The notes under the pieces: generated by a model
The model's database searches: none
Told to the model about the DNA's origin: nothing
What the model saw: the letters and a program-made list of their open reading frames with translations, nothing else
Assembly (NCBI GenBank): GCA_947487165.1
Contig: CANKWX010000005.1
Location: 1-64,000, forward strand
Length of the DNA stretch: 64,000 bases
Source of the DNA: Burkholderiales bacterium
GTDB lineage: Bacteria; Pseudomonadota; Gammaproteobacteria; Burkholderiales; Burkholderiaceae_E
Direction of reading: 5' to 3'
Made by a program: the position numbers and the translations under genes
Shown here: positions 12,657-22,169 of the stretch, piece by piece
Position numbering within the stretch: the first letter of the stretch is position 1
How the letters are laid out: the number at the start of each line of letters is the position of its first letter

Positions 12657-12720
12657 AAAGGATCGTGAGGGAAGATGAGGAATATGTCGCGTCGCAGCAT
12701 GCTTGCGGCCGCTCAAGGCC

Positions 12721-13377
12721 TCAATCGATCGATGGGACCGCCACACCGACGCGGTCGAAGCGGCGCAATACCGCGATCAGCGCGACGGCCATGACTGGCC
12801 CGGCGAGCGGATAGGCGATCGCGGCGATGATCGGCGCCACCAGGATCAGATGGCGCAGGCCCCAGCTGTAAAGGAAACCGGCCTCGCGGACATAGCGGAT
12901 ACCGACCGCAAGCCAGCGTGTGCGCGCTTCGCTGCCTACCGGCATCGCGCCGATATAGCCGGCATGGTTGTAGTAGCGCACGGCCATGGCCGACGACAGC
13001 AGCGACGCAAAGAGCATGGTCATCAGCATGAGATCGAGGACGGCTCGCGGCTCGATCGTGAGGAGGCCGGTGCTTGCGTCGTGCAGGCCGGCATGCAGCG
13101 AGGGCACGGTCAGGGCGGCGGTGCCCATCAGGGCGAGCGCTGCGGTGGAGGCAATCATGGTGGCCGACATCATCGAATTGCGCAGGGTCTGGACCGCCAG
13201 GATCTCGGAGCCCGGCTGATGCGAGACGGCGATGAACCACTCCTCACGCATCGTGGCATGTGCAGTGCGTGCAAGGCCCAGCGGATCGCGGCGCTGCTGC
13301 CGCGCGAGCGACAGTTCGTACGCGACCAGCGCCATGACCGTCGTGAGAACGGCCAGCCAGACGCCGACGGTCGTCAT
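12721..13377 (-). CDS. DUF599 family inner-membrane protein
   Basis: This 218-aa membrane protein has about four hydrophobic segments and belongs to DUF599, a family with no known activity. The recognisable core is REEWFIAVSHQPGSEILAVQTLRNSMMSATMIASTAALALMG (key motif: ILAVQTLRNSMMSATMIAS), with the QTLRNxxMxAT motif. Its ATG start at 13377 overlaps the stop of the YeeE-type gene upstream (13374-13377), so it belongs to the regulator-YeeE-YeeE-DUF599 operon. A link to sulfur handling is inferred only from that context. Confidence 0.85.
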   Translation of the reverse strand: MTTVGVWLAVLTTVMALVAYELSLARQQRRDPLGLARTAHATMREEWFIAVSHQPGSEILAVQTLRNSMMSATMIASTAALALMGTAALTVPSLHAGLHDASTGLLTIEPRAVLDLMLMTMLFASLLSSAMAVRYYNHAGYIGAMPVGSEARTRWLAVGIRYVREAGFLYSWGLRHLILVAPIIAAIAYPLAGPVMAVALIAVLRRFDRVGVAVPSID

Positions 13378-13841
13378 CGCGCCGGGGCGGCTGGCTGCGC
13401 GGGCTGCGCGGGCTGCAGAAGGCCTGATTGCCGGCGGCGCTCGATCACCTCGAAGAGCCCCATGCCGGCGATCATGGCGAGCACGAAGATCAGCGCCTTG
13501 GACTCACCCATGCCCAGCGCCACCAGACCGGGACCGGGGCAAAAGCCGGCAATGCCCCAGCCGATACCGAACAGGACGCTACCCGCCATCAGGCGCCGGT
13601 CGAGCTGACGGGATGTGGGCAGTTTCATGTCGAGGCCGATCAATGACGCCTTGCGACGCCCGGCGACCGCAAAGGCCAGCGCGCCGACGCTGATGGCGCC
13701 TGCCATGACCAGGGCAAGAGACGGGTCCCACAGGCCGGTCAGGTCGAGAAAGCCGAGCACCTTGGCGGGATCGGCCATCCCGGAGGCGATCAGGCCGATG
13801 CCAAAGATCAGCCCGGTGATGAGGGAGGTCAGAATTTGCAT
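13374..13841 (-). CDS. YeeE/YedE (DUF6691) half-transporter, second unit
   Basis: YeeE/YedE proteins are membrane transporters for thiosulfate or sulfur species. Many bacteria split them into two short proteins (PmpA/PmpB-like). This 155-aa unit has about four membrane segments and GIGWGIAGFCPGPGLVALGMG, which holds the conserved cysteine of the conduit. It ends in an Ala/Pro tail. It pairs with the 144-aa unit 65 bp upstream. Together with the BigR/SqrR-type regulator it suggests uptake or export of reduced sulfur. Confidence 0.88.
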   Translation of the reverse strand: MQILTSLITGLIFGIGLIASGMADPAKVLGFLDLTGLWDPSLALVMAGAISVGALAFAVAGRRKASLIGLDMKLPTSRQLDRRLMAGSVLFGIGWGIAGFCPGPGLVALGMGESKALIFVLAMIAGMGLFEVIERRRQSGLLQPAQPAQPAAPAR

Positions 13842-13906
13842 GGCGGAGCTCCTTGGATGACGACGCAGTGGGCGGGCCGGAAGTCAGGGGGAAAACGCTG
13901 GAACAA

Positions 13907-14341
13907 TCAGGCCGCCAACCAGTGACGAAGGACATAGACCGTGACAAACCCGGCCGCCATGAAGGTGGCGGTCGCCGCCAGCGAGCGCGGCGACAGGCGC
14001 GAGATGCCGCACACGCCGTGTCCGCTGGTGCAGCCCCCGCCATAGCGCGTGCCGACACCGACCAGCAGGCCTGCGAGCACCAGTGCGCCGGTACCGGCAT
14101 CGATGTGCGGGGTCGGCACGGCCGCAAAGAGGCGCCAGACGAGTGGGGCTGCGATCAGGCCACCGAGGAAAGCGACGCGCCAGCCGATATCACCGACCAC
14201 CGGCCGAAGCAGCCCGCCAAGGATGCCGCTGATGCCGGCGATGCGGCCATTGAGCAGCACGAACATGGCGGCAGCCAGGCCGATGAGCACGCCGCCGGTG
14301 AGCGCGGCGCCGGGGGTGAAGGCATTCCAGTCGATGGTCAT
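13907..14341 (-). CDS. YeeE/YedE half-transporter, first unit
   Basis: This is the partner half of the split YeeE/YedE transporter: 144 aa with about four membrane segments. The family signature [22 protein letters not shown] carries two cysteines (key part [18 protein letters not shown]). Its start overlaps the stop of the regulator gene by four bases (14338-14341), so regulator and transporter are translationally coupled. Confidence 0.9.
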   Translation of the reverse strand: MTIDWNAFTPGAALTGGVLIGLAAAMFVLLNGRIAGISGILGGLLRPVVGDIGWRVAFLGGLIAAPLVWRLFAAVPTPHIDAGTGALVLAGLLVGVGTRYGGGCTSGHGVCGISRLSPRSLAATATFMAAGFVTVYVLRHWLAA

Positions 14342-14772
14342 GATGTCTGCTCCTCAGGGCAATACAGCCGGTAGAGCACCGCCAGGATCTCGAGGATCGC
14401 GGGGTCGGCGATGCGATAAAAAATCTTCTTGCCGTCGCGGCGGGTTTGTACGACGCCATCGGCACGCAGGACCGCAAGTTGCTGCGAGAGCGTGGGCTGG
14501 CGGATGCCGAGCAGCGATTCGAGGTCGCCCACGCAGCACTCCGACTGCGACAGCTGACACAGAAGCAAAAGGCGATCCTCGTTGCCGAGCAGCTTGAGCG
14601 CGGCCACCGCACTGCTGGCCGCCTGGCGCAGGCGCTGCGTGTCGATCGCCCCGGCAGCGGGCGCGTCGGCAGACAGGGGCAGCGTGTCGACCGGCATCAA
14701 TCTGCTGACAGGAGCGCTGACAGGAGCGATTGGTTCGGCAGACATCGATTCAATGGACATGACGAAGCACAT
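14338..14772 (-). CDS. bigR: ArsR-family persulfide-type repressor (BigR/SqrR-like)
   Basis: BigR/SqrR are ArsR-fold repressors in which persulfides bridge two cysteines and release DNA. The 144-aa protein has the winged-helix core [20 protein letters not shown], the recognition helix [19 protein letters not shown] and the wing [11 protein letters not shown]. Cys72 and Cys138 are 66 residues apart, the same spacing as Cys41/Cys107 of SqrR and Cys42/Cys108 of BigR. Extra cysteines at 79 and 80 are unusual. The N-terminal 45 residues look disordered, and ATGs at 14772, 14760 and 14745 are all possible starts. It diverges from a persulfide dioxygenase-like gene, the classic bigR-blh arrangement. 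Confidence 0.85.
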   Translation of the reverse strand: MCFVMSIESMSAEPIAPVSAPVSRLMPVDTLPLSADAPAAGAIDTQRLRQAASSAVAALKLLGNEDRLLLLCQLSQSECCVGDLESLLGIRQPTLSQQLAVLRADGVVQTRRDGKKIFYRIADPAILEILAVLYRLYCPEEQTS

Positions 14773-14784
14773 GACGGGGAGAAC

Positions 14785-14827
14785 ATCAATACATTCTACT
14801 TGTAAATAATCTATAAATCAATATACT
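14785..14827. promoter_or_regulatory. Overlapping divergent promoters and probable BigR operator
   Basis: This AT-rich island lies between bigR and blh. Rightward: TTGTAA (14800-14805), 16-bp spacer, TATACT (14822-14827). Leftward on the minus strand: TTGATT (14821-14816), 17-bp spacer, TAGAAT (14798-14793). The two promoters interlock face to face. ATCAATA occurs directly repeated at 14785-14791 and 14817-14823, 32 bp apart, about three helical turns. One bound repressor would shut both directions. Confidence 0.7.
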
Positions 14828-14859
14828 GAATTCACCTGAGTGCCTTGAAGGAGACCACC

Positions 14860-15795
<936 letters not shown>

Positions 15796-15798
15796 GCG

Positions 15799-16680
15799 TC
15801 AGCGGCGCGGATCCATCGCGTCACGCAGACCATCGCCAAACAGGTTGAAGGCCAGCACCGTCAGAAAGATGGCCAGCCCCGGGAAAATCGCCATCCAGGG
15901 CGCCTGCGTCAGAAAGCGCTGGGCGGTGTTGAGCATCGAGCCCCAGCTCGGCGCGGGCGGCTGCTGACCCAGGCCCAGAAACGACAGGCTCGCCTCGGCG
16001 ATGATCGCGGCAGCCACCGCGAGCGTGGCCTGCACCATCACCGGCGGCAGGATGTTGGGAAGGATGTGCCGCAGCAAAATGCGGATCGGCGGATTGCCCA
16101 CGGCGCGGGCGGCCTCGACATAATCCTCTGCACGCGCCGCCAGGACCTGGCCACGGGCCAGACGCACGAAGATCGGGGTGGCGGTGACGCCGATGGCGAT
16201 CATCGCATTGCCAAGGCTTGGGCCCAGAAAGGCGGCCAGTGCGATCGCCAAGATCAGAAAGGGAATGGCCAGCATCGCATCCGTGAGACGGCTGATGAGG
16301 GCATCGGTCCAGCCGCCGACATAACCGGCGACCATGCCGGTGGGCACGCCGACACCCACTGCAATGGCCACTGCGATGACACCTGCCGACAGCGACGCGC
16401 GGGCGCCCCAGATGATGCGCGACAGCAGATCACGGCCGACCTCGTCGGTGCCGAACCAGTGAGCGGCGCTCGGCGCCTTGCGTACCAGCGACCAGCTGGT
16501 GGCCAGGGGGTCATAGGGCGCAATCCAGGGCGCGAACAGCGCCAGAACGATCATTCCGATCAGGACCACGCCACCGAACACCGCGGTCGGGCGGCTCAGC
16601 AGGGCGCGCATCGCCAGGCGGCCGGGGCTGTCGGGGCGACCGGTGCGCGCTGGCACCGCGCTGGCGGCCACCCCGCTCAT
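15799..16680 (-). CDS. Peptide-type ABC transporter permease (DppC/OppC family)
   Basis: This is an inner-membrane permease of a peptide/nickel/opine-type importer: 293 aa with about six membrane helices. It shows the DppC-type N-terminal segment LALFAPWIAPYDPLATSW, the GTDEVGRDLLSRIIWGARASL box, and the EAA loop EAARAVGNPPIRILLRHILPNILP that contacts the ATPases. It is the last gene of the operon DUF1028-ATPase-ATPase-receptor-permease-permease. It overlaps dppB by four bases and converges on blh only 3 bp away. Confidence 0.93.
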   Translation of the reverse strand: MSGVAASAVPARTGRPDSPGRLAMRALLSRPTAVFGGVVLIGMIVLALFAPWIAPYDPLATSWSLVRKAPSAAHWFGTDEVGRDLLSRIIWGARASLSAGVIAVAIAVGVGVPTGMVAGYVGGWTDALISRLTDAMLAIPFLILAIALAAFLGPSLGNAMIAIGVTATPIFVRLARGQVLAARAEDYVEAARAVGNPPIRILLRHILPNILPPVMVQATLAVAAAIIAEASLSFLGLGQQPPAPSWGSMLNTAQRFLTQAPWMAIFPGLAIFLTVLAFNLFGDGLRDAMDPRR

Positions 16681-17618
16681 GTGCGCAGCCTCGGATTGAC
16701 CAGAACGTAGAGCACGTCAGCCAGCAGATTGAGCAGGATATAAACCGTGGCGGTCACCAGGACTACGCCCTGGACGACTGCGTAATCGCGGTTGAAGACC
16801 GCGTCGACGATCAATTTGCCAAAGCCCGGAATCGAGAAGACCTGCTCGGTGAGCACCGCCCCCGACAGCAGGGTGCCGAATTCGAGCGCACCCAGCGTGA
16901 TCACCGGCGTAAGCGCATTGCGAAGCGCGTGGCGCAACACCACCGCGGGCTCATAGAGCCCCTTGGCGCGGGCGGTGCGCACATAGTCGGCATTCATCGC
17001 CTGCAGCATCGCCGAGCGGGTGTGTCGCATCAGCACCGCCGCAATCGCATTGCCGAGCACGAAGGCCGGCATGATGGTGGTGGCCAGCGACTGCATGAGG
17101 TCTTCGCGCGGACTCACGAAGCCCGAAGCCGGCAGCCAGCCAAGCGTCACCGAGAACAGGAAGATCAGCATGATGCCCAGCCAGAAGTTGGGCGTGGACA
17201 AGCCCCACAGGGCGAAGACATTGGCGCCGACATCCCAGGCACTGCCCTTTTTGACCGCCGACAGAATGCCTGCCGGAATACCGATGAGCAGCGCGATCAG
17301 CATGGCCATGGTGGCCAGCTGCAGCGTCACCGGGAGCTTTTCGGCCACCAGCTGAGCGACCGGCTGCTTGATGCGCATCGACTCGCCGAGGTCGCCTTGC
17401 AGCACGCCGGCGATCCAGCGGCCGTACTGCATCGGCAGCGGTTCATCGAGGTGGTATTGCCGGCGGATCTGTTCGATCACCTCCGGATCCTTTTCCTCGC
17501 CCGCCATGACCAGCGCCGGATCGCCCGGCAGCAGCTGCTGCAGCGAGAAGATCAGCACCGACACCAGAAAAAGGGTCGGCAGCAGCTGCAGCAGGCGACG
17601 GGGCAGAAAATGCAGCAT
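16677..17618 (-). CDS. Peptide-type ABC transporter permease (DppB/OppB family)
   Basis: This 313-aa permease has six helices, with MLHFLPRRLLQLLPTLFLVS at the N-terminus and LPGDPALVMAGEEKDPEVIE in the periplasmic loop, typical of DppB. The EAA loop is ADYVRTARAKGLYEPAVVLRHALRNAL (key part DYVRTARAKGL). It partners the DppC-type permease whose start overlaps its stop. The ATG at 17618 has no clear ribosome-binding site; the 47-bp gap to the receptor gene is filled by five TCAGG repeats. Confidence 0.93.
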   Translation of the reverse strand: MLHFLPRRLLQLLPTLFLVSVLIFSLQQLLPGDPALVMAGEEKDPEVIEQIRRQYHLDEPLPMQYGRWIAGVLQGDLGESMRIKQPVAQLVAEKLPVTLQLATMAMLIALLIGIPAGILSAVKKGSAWDVGANVFALWGLSTPNFWLGIMLIFLFSVTLGWLPASGFVSPREDLMQSLATTIMPAFVLGNAIAAVLMRHTRSAMLQAMNADYVRTARAKGLYEPAVVLRHALRNALTPVITLGALEFGTLLSGAVLTEQVFSIPGFGKLIVDAVFNRDYAVVQGVVLVTATVYILLNLLADVLYVLVNPRLRT

Positions 17619-17630
17619 CGGTCAGGGCGG

Positions 17631-17655
17631 TCAGGTCAGGTCAGGTCAGGTCAGG
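17631..17655. repeat. Five tandem TCAGG pentamers between receptor and permease genes
   Basis: TCAGG is repeated five times without error at 17631-17655, and a sixth degenerate copy lies at 17622-17626. On the transcript these are CCTGA units filling the gap between the receptor stop (17666) and the permease start (17618), where a ribosome-binding site would normally be. Length change by slippage could alter translation of the permease. Confidence 0.9.
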
Positions 17656-17665
17656 TAGGGACTGA

Positions 17666-19195
17666 TCAGGGCTTGAGCCTGAGGTCGGTCACGCGGATCA
17701 GCCCGTCGGGCAGGACCTTGAAGCCCTCGAGCTTCGGGCTGTGCGCAAAAAGCAGGGCGCGGTGATAGAGATAGAGCACCGAGCCCTCGGTCAGCCACTT
17801 GGCCGCAACCTGCTCGTAGATCGCCTTGCGCTCGGCCTGCGGGGTCACCGTGCGGGCCTTTTCGAGCAGGGCGTCGAGCGCCGGATCGCAATATCTGCCG
17901 TAGTTGAGCGGACCCTTGCATGAGGCAAACGAGAAGATGTTGCCGTCCGGGTCGGTGCGTCCGCTCCAGGCGAGCAGATAGAGCTGGAAGTTGCCCTTTT
18001 CGGCCTCATCGAGCGAGGTGGCGAACTCGGTGACCCGCAGCTTGAGCTCGAAGCCGGCCTCGGCCGCCATCGACTGCATCACCTCGGCTACCGCCTTGGT
18101 CTCGGGATTGTTCGGCACCATGAAGTCGAGGACGATCGGCGTGGTAACGCCGGCTTCCTTGATCAGGGCGCGCGCCTTGGCGACATCGCGCTTGGGCATC
18201 GGAAACTTGGACTGGTAATAGGGGTTGGTGGCGGTCACCCACTGGTTGTCCGGGTTCTGCACGCCGTTGAAGACCACGTTATCGAGTGCTTCGCGGTCGA
18301 TCGACAGCTCGAATGCCTGTCGAACCTTGGCATTCTTGCCCAGGGGATTATTGGCCTTCTCGCCGTTGGCCACATTCATGGTCACGCCCTGATAACCCAG
18401 CTCAAAGCCGGTTGCCAGGCGCAGCCGGGAGTCCTTCTTCACCTCGGCAATATCCGTGGCAAGCAGCCGCTCGAGCAGATCGAGCTGGCCCGATTTCAGG
18501 TTGGCCAGGCGCACAGTCGAGTCCTGGATCGGCCGGTAGATGATGCGGTCGATATTGACGCGGGATTTGTCCCAGTAGTCGGGGAAACGCTCGACCACGA
18601 TGCGGTCCTGGGCGACCCGCTCGACGAACTTGTAGGGGCCGGCGCAGACCGGCGCGGTGCCGAACTTGTCGCCAAGCGCTTTCGCGGCCTTGGGCGAGAC
18701 CATCATGCCGGCGCGGTCGGTGAGCTGGGCCAGCAGCGGCGAAAACGGCGCTTTGAGCAGGATTCGCACGGTCAGCGGATCGACCACCTCGACCTTGTCG
18801 ATCGGGGCAATCTCGGCCCGCCGGAACGACCCGGGCAGGGTGAGATGGCGCTCAAGGCTGAACTTTGCCGCCTCGGCATCGAAGGGCTCGCCATCATGGA
18901 ACTTGACGTTCGGGCGCAGCTTGATCGTCACGGTCTTGCCGTCGGCCGAGGTCTGGTGCGACAGCGCCAGCTGCGGCACGAAATTGAGCTTCTCGTCGAT
19001 GTCGAAGAGCTTGTCGCAGATCGATGCGAAGACGATCCGACCGACATAGGTCCGCGCCATGGTCGGGTCGAGCAGGTCGGGATCCTCGGCCAGGCCGATG
19101 CGCAAGGTACTTTGTGCGCTGGCCGGCGCGATGCCGGCGCAGGCCAGCGTCAGTGCGAGCAGGGAGGTTTGCAGGAGCCTGGTTTTGAGTGTCAT
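17666..19195 (-). CDS. Extracellular solute-binding protein, family 5 (peptide-type)
   Basis: This is the periplasmic receptor of the ABC importer. The 509-aa protein begins with a signal peptide, MTLKTRLLQTSLLALTLACA then GIAPASA, cleaved before QSTLRIGLAEDPDLLDPTMA. The family 5 signature lies in GKTVTIKLRPNVKFHDGEPFDAEAAKFSLER (key part LRPNVKFHDGEPFDAEAAKF), with AYELSIDREALDNVVFNG-like sequence later. The ligand may be a dipeptide, glutathione or an opine; the sequence does not decide. It is encoded between the ATPase and permease genes. Confidence 0.93.
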   Translation of the reverse strand: MTLKTRLLQTSLLALTLACAGIAPASAQSTLRIGLAEDPDLLDPTMARTYVGRIVFASICDKLFDIDEKLNFVPQLALSHQTSADGKTVTIKLRPNVKFHDGEPFDAEAAKFSLERHLTLPGSFRRAEIAPIDKVEVVDPLTVRILLKAPFSPLLAQLTDRAGMMVSPKAAKALGDKFGTAPVCAGPYKFVERVAQDRIVVERFPDYWDKSRVNIDRIIYRPIQDSTVRLANLKSGQLDLLERLLATDIAEVKKDSRLRLATGFELGYQGVTMNVANGEKANNPLGKNAKVRQAFELSIDREALDNVVFNGVQNPDNQWVTATNPYYQSKFPMPKRDVAKARALIKEAGVTTPIVLDFMVPNNPETKAVAEVMQSMAAEAGFELKLRVTEFATSLDEAEKGNFQLYLLAWSGRTDPDGNIFSFASCKGPLNYGRYCDPALDALLEKARTVTPQAERKAIYEQVAAKWLTEGSVLYLYHRALLFAHSPKLEGFKVLPDGLIRVTDLRLKP

Positions 19196-19245
19196 AGCGT
19201 CGGTCTCGTCAGGAGGGCAAGGTTAATCAAGGTTAATGGGGATCA

Positions 19246-20298
19246 TCAGCGCACGAAAGCCGCCTGGAGGCGGGCGAGCGCGGGGTTGCCCGGCGCCGCC
19301 GGTCTGGCGATCGACATCGGTGCAGGGCCGATTCGACGCCAGTGCCAGCAGGCAACCGCCGTGCCGTCGCCGGCGGCCTCAAGCGGCGGCGACTCGGTAC
19401 GGCAGCGCTCATCGGCATGCGGACAACGGGTATTGAAATGGCAGCCGGCGGGTGGCGCAAGCGGGCTGGGCACATCGCCGCCGATCGCCGGCTCGCCGGC
19501 ACGACGGGTCGGGTCGGGCACCGGCACCGCCGACAGCAGCGCCCGGGTGTAGGGATGGCGCGGCGCGCCCAGCACGATCGAGGCCGGTCCGGTCTCGACG
19601 AAGCGCCCGAGATACATCACACCGACATCGGTGGCGATCTGGCGCACCACCGCAAGGTCGTGCGAGATGAAGACATAGCTCAGGCCGAGCTGGCGTTGCA
19701 GGTCGGCAAGGAGATTGAGAATCTGCGCCTGGATCGACACATCAAGCGCCGAGACCGGCTCATCGCAGACGATCACCCGCGGCCCGGCAGCCAGCGCCCG
19801 GGCAATCGCCAGGCGCTGGCGCTGCCCGCCCGAGAATTCATGCGGATAGCGGCGTGCCGCCTCGGGGGGCAACCCGACCATGCCGAGCAGCTCAGTGACC
19901 CGCGCGGTGCGCCCTGCCGCCGGCACGGTCTCGTGCAGCATGAGGGGCTCGGCAAGCATGTCGCCTGCGGTCAGACGCGGATTGAGCGAGCCATAGGGAT
20001 CCTGGAAGATCAGCTGGATCAGGCCGCGCAGCCGGCGCATGGCCGATGCGTCGGCTGCGATCAGGTCATGGCCGTCGAGCTCGAGCGCGCCGGCGGTGGG
20101 TTCGATCAGCCGGAGCAGCAGCCGCGCCACGGTGGATTTGCCGCAGCCCGATTCGCCGACGATGGCGAAGGTTTTGCCGGCTGCGAGTTCGAACGAAACC
20201 CCGTCGACCGCCCGCACCGTGCTGGTCGACCGACCAAAAAGGCCCTGACGCACCGGGAAGTGTTTCACCAGGTCGCGCACGCGAAGCATCGTACTCAT
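19246..20298 (-). CDS. Peptide-type ABC transporter ATPase (DppF/OppF family)
   Basis: This 350-aa ATPase has Walker [22 protein letters not shown]-loop [11 protein letters not shown], signature [16 protein letters not shown], Walker [14 protein letters not shown] and switch histidine [12 protein letters not shown]. The C-terminal oligopeptide-transporter domain has [14 protein letters not shown], the cysteine pattern that often holds an iron-sulfur cluster. ATG at 20298 ([22 protein letters not shown] region) overlaps the stop of the upstream ATPase by four bases. Confidence 0.95.
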   Translation of the reverse strand: MSTMLRVRDLVKHFPVRQGLFGRSTSTVRAVDGVSFELAAGKTFAIVGESGCGKSTVARLLLRLIEPTAGALELDGHDLIAADASAMRRLRGLIQLIFQDPYGSLNPRLTAGDMLAEPLMLHETVPAAGRTARVTELLGMVGLPPEAARRYPHEFSGGQRQRLAIARALAAGPRVIVCDEPVSALDVSIQAQILNLLADLQRQLGLSYVFISHDLAVVRQIATDVGVMYLGRFVETGPASIVLGAPRHPYTRALLSAVPVPDPTRRAGEPAIGGDVPSPLAPPAGCHFNTRCPHADERCRTESPPLEAAGDGTAVACWHWRRIGPAPMSIARPAAPGNPALARLQAAFVR

Positions 20299-21302
20299 GG
20301 CTGGAGCACGGCGTCGAGCGGCGGAAGGCTGGCAGCCAGCGTCTCGAGCGGCGCCTTCCAGCAGCGCGAGGCATGGCCCTCGACGATGGTGCGCAGCGGC
20401 GGCGCCTGGGCGCGGCATTGCGCGTCGGCAAACGGGCAGCGACTCGCGAAGCGGCAGCCCTCGGGCATCGCGGTGGCTGCCGGCACCATGCCTTCGATGG
20501 CTGCGAGCCTGGCGCGCGGGGCGCCGAGCGACGGAATCGCGCCCATCAGCCCGACGGTATAGGGATGCTGCGGCATGGCAAAGAGCGCCTCGACCGGCGC
20601 CTCTTCGACCACCTGCCCGGCATACATCACCACCACGCGGTCGGCCATTTCGGCCACCACGCCGAGGTCATGGGTGATCAGCACGATCGCCGCCGAGGTC
20701 TCGGTGCGCAGGGTGCGCATCAGGGCCAGCACCTGCGCCTGGATGGTCACGTCGAGCGCGGTGGTGGGTTCGTCGGCGATCAGCAGCGCCGGCTGGCACA
20801 GCAGCGCCATCGCGATCATCACCCGCTGGCGCATGCCGCCCGACATCCGGTGCGGATAGTCGTCGATGCGCTGCTCGGGCGCCGGAATACGCACGCGCCG
20901 CAGCATCTCGATCGCGGCAGCGCGGGCCTGCGGCATCGACAGACCGCGATGACGTATCAGCACCTCGGCAAGCTGCGCGCCCACGGTGAAGGCCGGATTG
21001 AGCGAGGTCATCGGCTCCTGGAAGATCATCGCCAGCCGGTCACCGCGCAGATCGGCCAGGGCTGGCGGGGCCAGGCCGAGCAGGTCGCGTCCTTCGAATC
21101 GGATCGCACCCGAGACGCGGGCCGGCGGGCTGGCCACCAGGCCCATGATCGACAGGGCGGTCACGCTCTTGCCGCAGCCCGATTCGCCCACGATGCACAG
21201 GGTCTGGCCGGCCTCGACCGAGAAGCTCACACCGTCGACTGCACGCGCCGTGCCGCGCGGCGTGTCGAAGGTGACCCGCAGATCGTCGACCTCGAGCAGC
21301 AT
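20295..21302 (-). CDS. Peptide-type ABC transporter ATPase (DppD/OppD family)
   Basis: This 335-aa partner ATPase has Walker [20 protein letters not shown]-loop [15 protein letters not shown], signature [15 protein letters not shown], Walker [17 protein letters not shown] and switch [16 protein letters not shown]. The C-terminal cysteine segment is [15 protein letters not shown]. It begins two bases after the DUF1028 gene stop (21305), showing that DUF1028 belongs to this operon. Confidence 0.95.
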   Translation of the reverse strand: MLLEVDDLRVTFDTPRGTARAVDGVSFSVEAGQTLCIVGESGCGKSVTALSIMGLVASPPARVSGAIRFEGRDLLGLAPPALADLRGDRLAMIFQEPMTSLNPAFTVGAQLAEVLIRHRGLSMPQARAAAIEMLRRVRIPAPEQRIDDYPHRMSGGMRQRVMIAMALLCQPALLIADEPTTALDVTIQAQVLALMRTLRTETSAAIVLITHDLGVVAEMADRVVVMYAGQVVEEAPVEALFAMPQHPYTVGLMGAIPSLGAPRARLAAIEGMVPAATAMPEGCRFASRCPFADAQCRAQAPPLRTIVEGHASRCWKAPLETLAASLPPLDAVLQP

Positions 21303-21304
21303 GG

Positions 21305-22009
21305 TCAGTCGGTCGAGGCCTTGGCGATCGCCGCCTCGATGACCGACCGGTCAAAAACGCCGCCAGGGGTGTCGCGGGTGGCAAAGAATCTGGCGAAATG
21401 CACGAAGCGCTCGCGGCTCACCTGCTCGAGACGCTCGAGTTCGGCCAGCGGGTCGGGATGATCGTCGACGCGAAGATCAAGCGTCGGATACTCCTCGGTG
21501 GTATGGATGCGTAGCGCTGCCGACTGCTTGCCGCGCTTGTCGCCGCCCACCGCCTCGCCGGCTTGCAGTGCCCGGATCAGCCGGCGGGCGAAGGGCAGAT
21601 CGGCGCCATCGATATAGACGCGAGCGGTCTCGGCAATCACCTGCGGGCCAGCCAGCATGTTGCCGGCGACCGAAAACCCCTCATGGACGACATGGCCGCA
21701 CCAGGGGATGCAATCGGATCCGGTGTGGGTGGCGATTGCACCGCGCGCATCCTGCAGATGGACCTGGCGCGACTCGCGGCCCGGGTCGGCGGCGAGCAGC
21801 ATGTCCAGGACGACTTGCGCCGGCACGCCTTCGCGCAACAGGCGCAGGCCGCGCGCGCCGAAGGTGGGGTTGATCAGCGCCTGGGTCGCCAGCGCGCCAA
21901 CGCCGCCGTCGGCATGGGCGCACAGCGCACCGACCGCAAAAAACCGCGTGGCGACCGCCACACCAAAAGCGCCGGTAACGGGATCACGCGCGACGATCGA
22001 CCAGGTCAT
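21305..22009 (-). CDS. DUF1028 protein (Ntn-hydrolase-like fold)
   Basis: DUF1028 proteins have an Ntn-hydrolase-like fold and are often encoded beside peptide-type ABC transporters; their substrate is unknown. The 234-aa protein opens [20 protein letters not shown], the family hallmark, followed by [21 protein letters not shown] and [16 protein letters not shown]. The ATG at 22009 fits the family; a TTG at 22051 is possible but unlikely. It heads the ABC operon with a 2-bp gap, so it may process the transported compound. That is inference. Confidence 0.88.
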   Translation of the reverse strand: MTWSIVARDPVTGAFGVAVATRFFAVGALCAHADGGVGALATQALINPTFGARGLRLLREGVPAQVVLDMLLAADPGRESRQVHLQDARGAIATHTGSDCIPWCGHVVHEGFSVAGNMLAGPQVIAETARVYIDGADLPFARRLIRALQAGEAVGGDKRGKQSAALRIHTTEEYPTLDLRVDDHPDPLAELERLEQVSRERFVHFARFFATRDTPGGVFDRSVIEAAIAKASTD

Positions 22010-22169
22010 GACAGCACAAAGCAAAACTGGAAGGGTGCAAGGATACGGCAATGCGGCAGGCGGTCAGCGATTTTGAATCGGCGGCGTCGACAAAGTGTCC
22101 TTGCAATTTGTACCGTCACATCGAACAATCGACCGAATCAACGTTGTTGCCGATTTCAGGAGCCTGTCG

